A stretch of DNA of 64,000 nucleotides. It comes from Methanosarcina thermophila TM-1. GTDB lineage: Archaea; Halobacteriota; Methanosarcinia; Methanosarcinales; Methanosarcinaceae. Shown one piece after another: positions 38,932-48,284 of this stretch; the first letter of the stretch is position 1, and each line of letters begins with the position of its first letter. Under the pieces are notes generated by a model. It had not been told where the DNA came from and made no database searches. It worked only from the letters and a program-made list of their open reading frames with translations. Both the position numbers and the translations under genes were made by a program. The stretch spans positions 1,550,001 to 1,614,000 of the forward strand of contig NZ_CP009501.1 of the NCBI RefSeq assembly GCF_000969885.1. The letters are read 5' to 3'.

Positions 38932-39100
38932 AAGTAAAAAGTTACTGCATAAAAACTGCCACAAGAAGTGATTGAATAAAATCACATAAGATATCATATA
39001 GTATATCATTACAGTAATGAAAACCAGAGATTTTTATCTTCCAGCAGTGGGATGTAAACCCTAATCGTATTATTAGCAGACAATAAGGAGTTAAGAAACC

Positions 39101-39718
39101 GTGACATACGAGATCGCCCTCAACAAGGCTTGGGATGAGATTGCAGCACTAGCTCCTTCTCAAGAATACACTGTAAAATTTTTAACTGACATTTATGAAG
39201 TAAAAATAAACGATAAAATAGTGTTGATGAAGCCATCTGATGTTCCCGCAAGCGAGGAAATATCCGTACTTATCCTCCGTTACCTCATAGGCATCCTGAA
39301 GCATGGATATATACAGAAAGGAGAATGGATCTCATTCAAAGAACTTAAGGGTGGACCAAGCTATTATCCGGCATATCAAAAAAATACAATCAAACCGATA
39401 TTGAAAAGCCTTAAAGAAAATCCAGATAGTTTGATCAAGAATCTGACGGAGCGTTTTGGAGGCAAGCTTGTTGAAGGCGGTGATGTCTCGGTAGAGCTGG
39501 TTACCTTTCCAGATGTTCGCGTCAGGTTTGTTTTTTGGTTTGCAGATAAAGAGCTTCCACCTGAAGCGACTATACTATTCGATAGGGAATTGACAAAGAT
39601 TTTTACTACAGAAGAAATTGCAGCATTAATGTTTTTCCTGGCAATGGCAGTGCTGGATAACAGCTCAGAGCGTGTCTTAAAACTCAATTTGACCTCCACA
39701 ATTGAGATAGGATCGTAA
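39101..39718 (+). CDS. DUF3786 domain protein
   Basis: 205 residues from a GTG start. ILRYLIGILKHGYIQKGEWI and FKELKGGPSYYPAY (about residues 60-95), and the later VRFVFWFADKELPPEATILF, are the conserved DUF3786 blocks. The family occurs in anaerobic bacteria and methanogens, often near corrinoid or Fe-S proteins, but its function is not established. Single gene, convergent with the following membrane-protein gene. Confidence 0.78.
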   Translation: MTYEIALNKAWDEIAALAPSQEYTVKFLTDIYEVKINDKIVLMKPSDVPASEEISVLILRYLIGILKHGYIQKGEWISFKELKGGPSYYPAYQKNTIKPILKSLKENPDSLIKNLTERFGGKLVEGGDVSVELVTFPDVRVRFVFWFADKELPPEATILFDRELTKIFTTEEIAALMFFLAMAVLDNSSERVLKLNLTSTIEIGS

Positions 39719-39774
39719 ATTGGGATTTTATACACTAATCGCCCAGGATTTCCCTGCAACTGTTAAATAAAAGA

Positions 39775-40149
39775 TCAAAACCGGTAGATTGTGCTCCTTT
39801 CAGCCAGAACAGCCCCAATTACCGACCCAATTATACCTATCAAAGCTGCATGAGCTACAATAACCAGCGTAATTACAAATGCAGAGGCAACTACGAATCC
39901 TCCAAGAACAGGAGCATCTCTGAGTATTGATCCGAGAATTCCTCCCAGAAGAAAACCCGGAATAATCATGAAAATGGTCATGAGAACTCCGGTTTTAAGC
40001 CCTCCCCCGGAACCTCCGTCTGCATAATAGCCCCCCAGAAGACCGCCCAGAAAAGGGGCTATGGAGTTTACTAATGGAATAAAATAAAAAATAAAAGTAC
40101 AGACTGTGCCTATTAGTGCACCACCCAGAACTCTAGCTATAATCCCCAC
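39775..40149 (-). CDS. DUF5518-like small membrane protein
   Basis: About 124 residues if it starts at GTG 40149; a start at 40182 adds a short Cys-containing leader. Three to four hydrophobic segments rich in Gly/Ala (LGGLLGGYYADGGSGGGLKT between segments) match the DUF5518 family of archaeal membrane proteins, function unknown. The short charged carboxy end RSTIYRF closes it. Divergent from the HIT gene. Confidence 0.65.
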   Translation of the reverse strand: MGIIARVLGGALIGTVCTFIFYFIPLVNSIAPFLGGLLGGYYADGGSGGGLKTGVLMTIFMIIPGFLLGGILGSILRDAPVLGGFVVASAFVITLVIVAHAALIGIIGSVIGAVLAERSTIYRF

Positions 40150-40417
40150 CCCGCAGTAATGAGATAAACGAGATAAACACAACTCAAGGTTATTATAATA
40201 ATTTGATCTCTTATTATAATTATTATTTAATATATAGTTAAACGTTTATTAATCTTTATCTCCGGAAAGGAATTTGTTCATCTCAGCGTTTTCCAGACTT
40301 TCTACTTCATGGCTCTCTGCCAAACACTTGTTTTAATCTTTAAATCCGGTTACAAGTTGCGAGAGAAACAGAACCCTGATATAAGTGTATCTCCTAAAAC
40401 TCTAAAGGGATATGGTT

Positions 40418-40837
40418 ATGATGGAAGACTGCCTTTTTTGCAAAATTATAGCGGGGAAAATTCCTTCAGAGAAAGTATACGAAGACGATGCCGTTTTTGC
40501 ATTTCTTGATGTTTTTCCGGCGAGTGAAGGGCATACTCTGGTAGCCCCTAAGAAGCATTTCAACAGATTCACGGATATGGATGCGGAAAGTGTTGCTTCG
40601 CTTTTTGAGGCTGCAAGAAAGATCACGGCTGCAATCCAGAAAGCATTTTCGGCAGAGGGGTCAAACATCGGAATCAATGATGGGAAAGTTGCTGGTCAGG
40701 AGATTCCTCATGTACACGTACACGTTATTCCCAGAAGAAAAGGAGACGGCGGGAGAGGAATAAAGTCAATAGTATGGACCGAACCTGATACCACAAATCT
40801 GAAAGAAATTGCAAAAAAGATCAGGGAAGCACTCTAA
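40418..40837 (+). CDS. HIT-family nucleotide-binding protein
   Basis: About 139 residues. EDCLFCKIIAGKIPSEKVYE at the start and the histidine triad HVHVHVIPR near residue 103 identify a HIT hydrolase (Hint branch), which cleaves nucleoside phosphoramidates or adenylylated compounds. The CxxC of DCLFC may bind zinc. ATG 40418 gives suitable spacing from AAAGGGA. It precedes sulfur-transfer genes on the same strand; a functional link is not established. Confidence 0.9.
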   Translation: MMEDCLFCKIIAGKIPSEKVYEDDAVFAFLDVFPASEGHTLVAPKKHFNRFTDMDAESVASLFEAARKITAAIQKAFSAEGSNIGINDGKVAGQEIPHVHVHVIPRRKGDGGRGIKSIVWTEPDTTNLKEIAKKIREAL

Positions 40838-40989
40838 AATATGGTTCAGGATTAATAGAGGGAATTCCCAGAAAACTTTCAATGCGAAATGATAATATAA
40901 TTTTCGGAATATAGTGAGTTTTAACGAAAGATAGCAGACAGAATTGCTGTCAGAATCCTACCGTTACTCCTACTTTGGGGGTAAGAATA

Positions 40990-41217
40990 ATGACAGAAGT
41001 TGAGATCGACGTTCGAGGGCAGACCTGCCCGACTCCACTGGTAGAATGCAGAAAGGCCTTAAGGAAAGCTTCTCCAGGGGATCTTATTATTATAAAAGGG
41101 ACACACCCGGCATCAAGAAAAGAAATTCCTATGGCCTGCGAGGCAATGGGGCTAGAGGTGCTGGATATTGAAGATAAAGAAGGAGGGAAAGAGTGGGAGA
41201 TAAGAATCCGGAGATAA
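40990..41217 (+). CDS. TusA/SirA-like sulfur carrier protein
   Basis: 75 residues from ATG 40990, with GGGGGT upstream; a TTG at 40975 overlaps that site. The TusA signature VRGQTCPTPLVECRKAL holds the persulfide-carrying cysteine in C-P-x-P. Such proteins accept sulfur from cysteine desulfurases and pass it on, for example to tRNA thiolation or Fe-S and molybdopterin pathways. It lies 18 bases before the DsrE-like gene, suggesting an operon. Confidence 0.9.
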   Translation: MTEVEIDVRGQTCPTPLVECRKALRKASPGDLIIIKGTHPASRKEIPMACEAMGLEVLDIEDKEGGKEWEIRIRR

Positions 41218-41235
41218 GCCGGAAGAGGAATCTAA

Positions 41236-41655
41236 ATGGGGGAAAAAGCGGTCATTATTCTGCACAGCGGCGATATGGACAAAGTATACAGTGCGCTCAT
41301 AATTGCGAACGGAGCCCTGGCGATGGGTATGGAGGCCTCTATATACTTTACTTTCTGGGGATTAATGCGCTTGAAAAAAGGAGAACTTGACAAGGGGCCG
41401 CTTTCCAAGATGAATATGATGGGGCTTGGCAGGCAGATGATCAAGCAAAGAATGGACAAAGCCAATGTAGCTTCACTTGAGAGATTGATGAGCGATTTCA
41501 AGGAACTTGGGGGAAAAATAATCGCGTGCGAGATGACCATGGAAATCATGGGTTTAAGTAAAGATGAACTTCAGACGGAATGGATAGATGAATGGGGTGC
41601 TGTTGGTTCCTATATTCAGGAAGCAAAAGGCGCTAGTGTAACTCTCTTTATATGA
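41236..41655 (+). CDS. DsrE/DsrF-like peroxiredoxin-fold sulfur-transfer protein
   Basis: 139 residues: AVIILHSGDMDKVYSALIIA amino strand and helix, then GMEASIYFTFWGL, and a late cysteine in GGKIIACEMTMEIMG, as in the DsrE/DrsE-like family that often pairs with TusA. It probably relays sulfane sulfur with the upstream TusA-like protein. ATG 41236 after GGAAGAGG. The cysteine-desulfurase-like gene begins about 190 bases downstream. Confidence 0.85.
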   Translation: MGEKAVIILHSGDMDKVYSALIIANGALAMGMEASIYFTFWGLMRLKKGELDKGPLSKMNMMGLGRQMIKQRMDKANVASLERLMSDFKELGGKIIACEMTMEIMGLSKDELQTEWIDEWGAVGSYIQEAKGASVTLFI

Positions 41656-41841
41656 GACTCAGAAAAGTTTCAGAATTGTCACTACTGCGATAATAAGACA
41701 CTCACTGGTCAGGTCTGATTAGGTCTGATTTATACCTTTGCGTTCAGCTAAACTACTATTTAGGGATTTTTCGGATTGAGAGTATTGTGTTTCACTGAAA
41801 AAGCTGAGATTCAGCTATAAAATCAAAATTATATAATCTAT

Positions 41842-43023
41842 TTGGGAGGGAGAAACATATTTGAGAATGTAATTTATCTTGACAACTCTGCATCCACGAG
41901 GATGGATGAGCAGGTACTTGAAGCGATGAAACCCTATTTTTTTGATACTTATGCAGTAGCTACATCAGAATTTGGCTATTCTATGGGTATTGATGCAAAA
42001 GAAGCACTAGAAAAGTCCCGGGGAAGCATTGCTTCAAAGATTGCTGCAAATTGGGATGAGGTTATTTTCACTTCAGGATCCACCGAGTCAAGCAATACCG
42101 CACTTAAAGGGGTTGCCTGGGCTCTTAAAGAAAAGAAAGGAAAGCATATTATTGTCTCGAAAATAGAAGATTTTCCTGTGCTAAATACTGCAAAAGCTCT
42201 TGAGAGGCAGGGTTTTAGCGTAACTTTCCTTGATGTGGATGCGGAAGGATTTGTGAATCTAGAAGGGCTGAGAAACGCAATCACAAAGGAGACAGTTCTT
42301 GTTTCAATCCAGCACGGTAACCAGGAAATAGGGACAGTGCAGGATTTGAAAGCTATCTCCGAGATTTGCGAAGAGAAAGATGTGCTCCTGCACACAGATG
42401 CCACTCACAGCTTTACCAGGCTTCCCCTGAATGTAAAGGAGCTGCCTGTAGACCTGATCACCATGTCTGCCCATACTATTCACGGTCCAAGGGGAATAGG
42501 TGCTCTTTACATCCGGAAAGATACCCCAATAACCAAGTTCATGGATGGAGGTTTCCAGGAGTTTAATCTGAGGGCAGGGGTGGAAGACATTCCATCTGCA
42601 GTCGGTTTTGCAAAAGCCGTCGAGCTCGTAACCGAAGAGGAAAACATGAGGCTCAAAGCCATGAGAGATAGGATTATTGACAAAGCTCTCTCGGATATTC
42701 CTGATGTTACCCTAAACGGAAGCCGGGAAAAGCGCCTGCCTCAGAACGCAAACCTTACTTTCCATTATGTTGAGGGTGAATCCATAACTCTGCATATGGA
42801 CATGAGAGGGTTTGCAGTAAGCACGGGCTCTGCATGTTTTAGTCGCTCCCTTGAAGCCAGCCATGTAATCATGGGTATCGGAGGAGACCACGAGAGAGCA
42901 CATGGTTCGGTACGTTTTACCTTCGGACGCTACAACCGCATGGAAGACGTTGATGCAGCAATTGAAGCAATAAGTGAGATAGTAGCAAAGCTCAGGGAGA
43001 TAAGCCCGCTTGCGAAGAAATGA
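41842..43023 (+). CDS. cysteine desulfurase homologue (IscS/NifS) lacking the PLP lysine
   Basis: About 390 residues, clearly NifS/IscS: VIYLDNSASTRMDEQV start, FTSGSTESSNTALKG, HTDATHSFTRLP and the persulfide-loop cysteine in STGSACFSRS. The site that normally reads SAHK (Schiff-base lysine) reads SAHTIHGPRG here, with threonine. Lysine-free archaeal IscS homologues have been described. The start is unusual: GGGAGGG (41844-41850) is placed for AUA 41857, while the only standard start, TTG 41842, overlaps that site. An IscU-like scaffold gene follows. Confidence 0.88.
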   Translation: MGGRNIFENVIYLDNSASTRMDEQVLEAMKPYFFDTYAVATSEFGYSMGIDAKEALEKSRGSIASKIAANWDEVIFTSGSTESSNTALKGVAWALKEKKGKHIIVSKIEDFPVLNTAKALERQGFSVTFLDVDAEGFVNLEGLRNAITKETVLVSIQHGNQEIGTVQDLKAISEICEEKDVLLHTDATHSFTRLPLNVKELPVDLITMSAHTIHGPRGIGALYIRKDTPITKFMDGGFQEFNLRAGVEDIPSAVGFAKAVELVTEEENMRLKAMRDRIIDKALSDIPDVTLNGSREKRLPQNANLTFHYVEGESITLHMDMRGFAVSTGSACFSRSLEASHVIMGIGGDHERAHGSVRFTFGRYNRMEDVDAAIEAISEIVAKLREISPLAKK

Positions 43024-43097
43024 AAACAAGATTGAAAGGAAATACAAAGGGAAGCAGATTATAGAAGCTCAGAGAAAGATTATAGAAAGGTGAAACA

Positions 43098-43733
43098 ATG
43101 AAGTTTCCTTACAGTCAAAAAGTGCTGGAGCATTTCAAGAATCCACACAATGTAGGAAAGATGGAGAATCCTGACGGAAAAGGTCTTGAAGGAAGCCCGG
43201 CTTGCGGAGACATGGTTGCCGTTTATATCAAGGTCAATCCTGATACTAAGGTTATTGATGATATAAAATTCGAATCTTATGGTTGTGCCTCAAATATTGC
43301 CACAGCCTCGATTATAACTGATCTTGCACGCGGAAAAACCCTTGATGAAGCAAAGAAAATAACCTGGAAGCAGGCTGCAGAAGAACTTGGAGGATTGCCT
43401 CCGGTCAAAGCCCACTGTTCTGTGCTCGCAGTTGAGGGTCTGCGTGCCGCAATCAAGGATTATGAGGAAAAACACGGACTTATAACCGAGAAAGAGTCTA
43501 CAACTGAAGAAGTTGTCAAAAAGAGGCTCAAACACGTTATGAATCCTCTAACAGGGCTTGACGTTATCCGTACAAACCTGATCCTTAAGATCAGTGTTGA
43601 GGATGGAGCGGTAAGAGTGGTAGTAGACCTGCCTGCAAACCACCAGTTTGCTCCGGCGATAAAAGAGGATATTGTAGAAAAACTTGGGTCTCTGTGGGAT
43701 GTCGAAAAGGTTGATGTGGTGTTTACAGCGTGA
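43098..43733 (+). CDS. IscU scaffold fused to a MIP18 (DUF59) domain
   Basis: 211 residues. Residues 1-125 are IscU-like with all three cluster cysteines (GSPACGD 36, YGCAS 63, KAHCSV 107). After a linker, residues 140-211 match MIP18/DUF59 (VMNPLTGLDVIRTNLILKI, then FAPAIKEDIVEKL), a fold tied to Fe-S cluster delivery. The protein may both build and hand on clusters. ATG 43098 after AAAGGTG, 74 bases after the desulfurase-like gene. Fusion seen directly; role inferred. Confidence 0.85.
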   Translation: MKFPYSQKVLEHFKNPHNVGKMENPDGKGLEGSPACGDMVAVYIKVNPDTKVIDDIKFESYGCASNIATASIITDLARGKTLDEAKKITWKQAAEELGGLPPVKAHCSVLAVEGLRAAIKDYEEKHGLITEKESTTEEVVKKRLKHVMNPLTGLDVIRTNLILKISVEDGAVRVVVDLPANHQFAPAIKEDIVEKLGSLWDVEKVDVVFTA

Positions 43734-43792
43734 CGTGAATAGAATTCGTATTATTATTTGAAAAATGAAAAATGCTATGTGAGGGGAGTAAT

Positions 43793-44590
43793 ATGAAGGG
43801 AAGAAAATTGACATATTATTTCTGTATACTCATGGTAGTTGCTGTTCTCTTTTCCGGCTGTGCAATGGCGGAGACCTAGCAACAAAAAGAAAAATGCTTT
43901 GTTAAACCACCTCAGATGGGAATGTTTGAAGGGGAAAGTAAAACTCTGGGCAGCGGAGTTGCTTATTCCTGGGTTAAGCTTGATAACGAAGGAAATCCCT
44001 CGTCAATAGGAGTAAACTTTACAGAATCAGCTCTGGAAGGACATCCGGAAGGAAGAACTGTGGAATACACACTTGCTCTGCCGGAAGAAGCTGCTTCCAC
44101 GGCTTATAACCACATTGGGATTGACTGGAATCCTCATGGACATGAGCCTCAGGGAATTTATGATAAGCCGCACTTTGATGTTCATTTTTACATGATAACC
44201 CCTGAGGAAAGAGATAAGATTATAGCGACCGGGGAAGATTGTAAGAACTTATCAAAAATGCCGGCATCAGAATATATTCCGGAGGGATATGTTCCCACGC
44301 AAGGAGGAGTGCCCAGAATGGGAGCACACTGGGTAGACCCGAAAGCTCCTGAGTTTAACGGACAGCCTTTTAATGAGACTTTTATTTATGGGTTTTATAA
44401 CGGGGAAATGGTTTTTGTTGAACCTATGGTTACAATAGCTTTCCTTGAGACAAAACCAGAGGTGACAAAAGAACTCAAGCTTCCAAAATGTTATCCGATA
44501 AGTTCCTATTATCCCACAGGTTACTCCCTGAGCTACAATGAAACGAATAAAGAGTATACGCTGGCTCTTGAGGGACTAACTCTCAGGTAA
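43793..44590 (+). CDS. DUF5602-like lipoprotein with an in-frame UAG at codon 29
   Basis: ATG 43793 has a strong GAGGGGAG upstream. Codons 1-28 give a lipoprotein signal (VAVLFSGCAMAET; Cys 24). Codon 29 is TAG (43877-43879); the frame then continues through QQKEKCFVKPPQ and another 225 residues with NHIGIDWNPHGHEP and FDVHFYMITPEER, ending at TAA. No ribosome binding site precedes the internal ATG 43916. In Methanosarcina UAG can be read as pyrrolysine; a nonsense mutation from CAG is the alternative. Full product 265 residues. Confidence 0.7.
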
Positions 44591-44728
44591 AACGCAATTT
44601 AACTTTAAAATATAGTTCAATTTTTAAAAGCGAATAGAGTTTAAAAGCGACGAGAGGAGAAATTTCTCCTCTCAAATAACCTCGATTCAAATGAATTTAA
44701 TTCAAATAAACCCGGAATTCAGTGAAAT

Positions 44729-46858
44729 TCAAGCCGGAACCTGTTCTTTCTTCTCCCTATCCCAGTGACGGTGCTTTGCAATTGCAGTAGTGAAGGACTC
44801 ATTAAAAGCACTCCTGTCTTCCCCATTAACAGCCGTCACGACACCTTTATCGGAAATCAAAGGAATCTCCTTATCAGCCGATTCCTTCCCTGCAAATTGT
44901 ATATCAGGGAGGTTTGCGGCTTTAAGTAACTCAATGCCTTCACCGGTTGCTCCAAGAGGTTTGCAGTGTCTGAACGCCTCATTGACGAAATGGATTGCAT
45001 CTCCTTGCATTTTCAGGGTCTCGACATTCTCTTTTCCTCCCGGGATGTATACAGCATCATAAAATACTGAGGCTGTGGTGACATAGCTCTTATCAACCTC
45101 GATACTTTCTCCGCTTGAACTCTTTAACATTCCCTGGTGTTTAGAGATAATATGGGCTCTTGCTCCGCCAGCCTCTAAAGCCTGCATCACCTGGCTGACA
45201 TCATTATGGTTATATCCATTCGCAGCAATGATAGCAATTCTTCTGGTTTTAATTGTATTCTTCACTGTATGCTCCGAACGCTCCTGGCTGAGATTCGGAG
45301 ACTCTTTCATGACAGGAGATCCACCTTTCTTCTCAGGAGCCGGAACCCCTACTCCCTTTGCAATTTCAATTGCAAGATCTCCGTCCACATTGTTGAACAT
45401 ATCAACAACTGCCTTCCGTATATTTTTATCATTGACTTTTCCAACTTCAAAATGGAATGCCTCTATGATATGTTTCTTTTCCGGCTCCGACATACTGTTC
45501 CAGAATAATTTTGCCTGACTGTAAAAATCCTTGAATTTTTCGCTGCGGGCGCGGATCTTTTTTCCTTCTATTTTTTCCGTGTAGTGGGCGTATCCACCTT
45601 CTTCTACAGAGGCAGGACGCGGGAGGTTTTCTCCTACTGTGTTAGGGAAATAACTTGCTTTGCCTTTGTTTATCGTTGTGCGGTGATAACCTTCCCTCTG
45701 ATTATTGGCTATAGGTGCCAGCGGTCGGTTAATCGGAATTTCATGGAAATTCGGACCGGCTAGGCGGATTAGCTGAGTATCGAGATATGAGAAAAGGCGT
45801 CCCTGAAGAAGCGGATCGTTAGAGAAGTCGATCCCGGGAACCACATTTGCCGGGCAGAATGCAACCTGTTCGGTTTCAGCAAAGAAGTTGTCAGGGTTGC
45901 GATTAAGGGTCATTTTCCCTATCCATTTAATGGGTACATCTTCTTCGGGCCAGATTTTAGTGGGATCGAGGATATCGAAGTCAAATTTAAACTCATCTTC
46001 TTCCTCCAGGATCTGCACTCCAAACTCATATTCCGGATAGTCTCCCATTTCAATTGCTTCCCACAGGTCGCGTCGGTTAAAATCGGGATCTTTTCCTGCT
46101 ATCTTCTGAGTTTCATCCCAGACAAGCGAGTGAATGCCAAGCAGGGGTCTCCAGTGAAACTTTACAAATCTTCCCTTACCCTCCGAATTAACGAAACGGA
46201 AGGTGTTAACCCCAAAGCCCTGCATCATGCGGTAACTCCTGGGAAGCGCACGATCGGAAAGAACCCACATGATCATGTGTGCAGTTTCTGGGTGGCAGGT
46301 GACAAAATCCCAGAATGTATCATGAGCTGCTGAAGCCTGGGGTATCTCATTGTCCTGCTCGGGTTTAATTGCGTGGACAAGGTCAGGAAATTTGATTGCG
46401 TCCTGAATGAAAAAGATAGGAATGTTATTGCCGACAAGATCATAGTTTCCATCCTCAGTGTAGAACTTTATCGCAAAACCCCGAACATCTCTCACGGTAT
46501 CAGCCGAACCTCTGGATCCCACAACAGTTGAGAAACGTACAAAGACGGGCGTTTTCTTATTGGGATCCTGCAGGAATTTTGCACTCGTATACTCTGTCAT
46601 AGGCTCATAGACCTGGAAATACCCGTGTGCTCCGGAACCACGGGCATGAACAACCCTTTCCGGAATTCGCTCATGGTCAAAATGAGTTAATTTCTCCCTG
46701 AAATGGAAATCTTCAAGCAGGGTTGGACCCCTTTCCCCTGCCTTGAGCGAAATATCAGTATTACTGACCCTGACGCCCTGATTTGTTGTCAGGAAATCGC
46801 GCTCAGGGTCTTCACGAAACATCTCTAACTGCTCATCTTTGCTATTTTCATTGACCAT
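44729..46858 (-). CDS. large-subunit catalase with C-terminal DJ-1/PfpI-like domain (HPII/KatE type)
   Basis: About 709 residues from ATG 46858, which has GGAG upstream; ATG 46936 is less likely. [11 protein letters not shown] carries the distal histidine, [13 protein letters not shown] the family block, and [12 protein letters not shown] the proximal heme tyrosine. After about residue 545 comes a class I glutamine-amidotransferase-like domain ([20 protein letters not shown]). It decomposes H2O2. A large bacterial-type catalase in a strict anaerobe suggests past acquisition by transfer (inference). Confidence 0.93.
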   Translation of the reverse strand: MVNENSKDEQLEMFREDPERDFLTTNQGVRVSNTDISLKAGERGPTLLEDFHFREKLTHFDHERIPERVVHARGSGAHGYFQVYEPMTEYTSAKFLQDPNKKTPVFVRFSTVVGSRGSADTVRDVRGFAIKFYTEDGNYDLVGNNIPIFFIQDAIKFPDLVHAIKPEQDNEIPQASAAHDTFWDFVTCHPETAHMIMWVLSDRALPRSYRMMQGFGVNTFRFVNSEGKGRFVKFHWRPLLGIHSLVWDETQKIAGKDPDFNRRDLWEAIEMGDYPEYEFGVQILEEEDEFKFDFDILDPTKIWPEEDVPIKWIGKMTLNRNPDNFFAETEQVAFCPANVVPGIDFSNDPLLQGRLFSYLDTQLIRLAGPNFHEIPINRPLAPIANNQREGYHRTTINKGKASYFPNTVGENLPRPASVEEGGYAHYTEKIEGKKIRARSEKFKDFYSQAKLFWNSMSEPEKKHIIEAFHFEVGKVNDKNIRKAVVDMFNNVDGDLAIEIAKGVGVPAPEKKGGSPVMKESPNLSQERSEHTVKNTIKTRRIAIIAANGYNHNDVSQVMQALEAGGARAHIISKHQGMLKSSSGESIEVDKSYVTTASVFYDAVYIPGGKENVETLKMQGDAIHFVNEAFRHCKPLGATGEGIELLKAANLPDIQFAGKESADKEIPLISDKGVVTAVNGEDRSAFNESFTTAIAKHRHWDREKKEQVPA

Positions 46859-47426
46859 TCTCTTTTTCTCCACTATTGCCACCTTCTCTATTAGTTCTGG
46901 TTTCCAGATCTCAAAAACTGAAATTTGAATTCTCATGGGCTTTTAAGGAAGCAAAGGCGAGCAGAGGCGTATCTCAATGTAAGAAGTAATGACCATGCCT
47001 GAGATGAGGAATCCTCTAGTCCAATCCACAGTCAAGTCCATGATAGATCTGACTGGAGACCAGGGAATGACCTTAACTCTAGATAGGACAGAACTAATCT
47101 ATACAGTCAGGATTAGCTCAATTTACAGCTCACAACTGAGTAAATATGCATGCTCAACCTCCCCATTCCGACTTCCCAATTTCTAAATTAGCTTGTTATT
47201 ATATTAGTCTTTTTATAAAGAAATTAAATACTTAAAATAAGATGGACTTGGAAGGAGTTAATAGTAAACAAAGACCTCAAAGGCCAGATATGTAAATTGG
47301 AAATGTGAAATTATACAAAGTGATGGTTTTCAGTGGTGCACAGTAGCATTTACATCCTTGCATAAAGATAACAATATATTAGTCTAAAACACTTAATGAG
47401 CACTACGTGAAAGGGAGAGTGAACAC
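46859..47426. other. divergent intergenic region, no gene called
   Basis: Between the catalase and methyltransferase genes. A 65-codon frame at 46989-47186 has no recognisable similarity and unusual composition, and is not called. AT-rich sequence near 47195-47235 could hold the methyltransferase promoter. Confidence 0.4.
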
Positions 47427-48227
47427 ATGACTGAATACGTTCACGGTTATTCCGAAAGAGAAGCTCTCCGTCTGGAAGAACAGGCAGATACACTTGAGGA
47501 ACTTCTTCATTCGGATACAATATATCCTCCAGGAGAAAAGGTACTCGAAGCTGGCTGTGGAATAGGAGCACAGACTGTAATTCTGGCAAAAAACAATCCC
47601 TGGGCAGAAATTATTTCAATTGACGTTTCTCCGGACTCTCTTGAAAAAGCCAGAGAAAATGTAAAAAGGAAAGGCATTGAAAATGTAAGGTTCTTGCAGG
47701 CAGATATTTTTTTCTCTCCCTTTCAAAGAAGAGAGTTTCGACCATGTCTTTGTCTGTTTCGTTCTTGAACATCTCCAGAATCCATCCGAAGCCCTGAAAA
47801 GTCTGAAAAAAATCCTGAAGACCGGTGGCACTATAACCGTTATTGAAGGAGACCACGGCTCATGTTACTTTTATCCCGAAGGAAAAAAGCTCTTGCAGCC
47901 TGGAACTGCCTTATCAGGGTACAGGCACACATGAAAGGAAATTCCCTAATTGGTCGCCAGCTTTATCCTCTCCTGCAGGGATCAGGATTAAATGAGGTAA
48001 AAGTAGAGCCCAAGATGGTATACATGGATTCCAGTAAACCTGAGTTAGTAGACGGTTTCATCCTGAAAACCATTATTCCCATGGTAGAAGATGTGAAAAG
48101 GCAGGCTCTGGGAATGCAAATGATAGAAGAAGAAACCTGGAATAAAGGAATAACAGAACTTCATGAGACTGCCAGGTCCATGGGTACGTTTTGCTATACC
48201 TTCTTTAAAGGCAGAGCAAGAAAATAA
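47427..48227 (+). pseudogene. SAM-dependent methyltransferase with two compensating frameshifts
   Basis: Frame 1 (from ATG 47427) has VLEAGCGIGAQT and IISIDVSPDSLEKA, the SAM-binding motifs. At a run of seven T (47707-47713) the family sequence moves to another frame: SLPFKEESFDHVFVCFVLEH through GDHGSCYFYPEGKK. At a run of six A (47883-47888) it returns to the first register (ALAAWNCLIRVQAHMKGN to the end). One T too many and one A too few explain both. Restored length about 266 residues. Sequence error or real slippage cannot be told apart here. Confidence 0.8.
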
Positions 48228-48284
48228 AATCCTGAGTTCAGGTAATTAGAACGACCCTGGGCTCAGGGGAAAAACGAAAAAAGG

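Noticed and set aside
46989-47186. 65-codon frame between catalase and methyltransferase
   Set aside because: No similarity, lies in a divergent promoter region, composition unlike neighbours.
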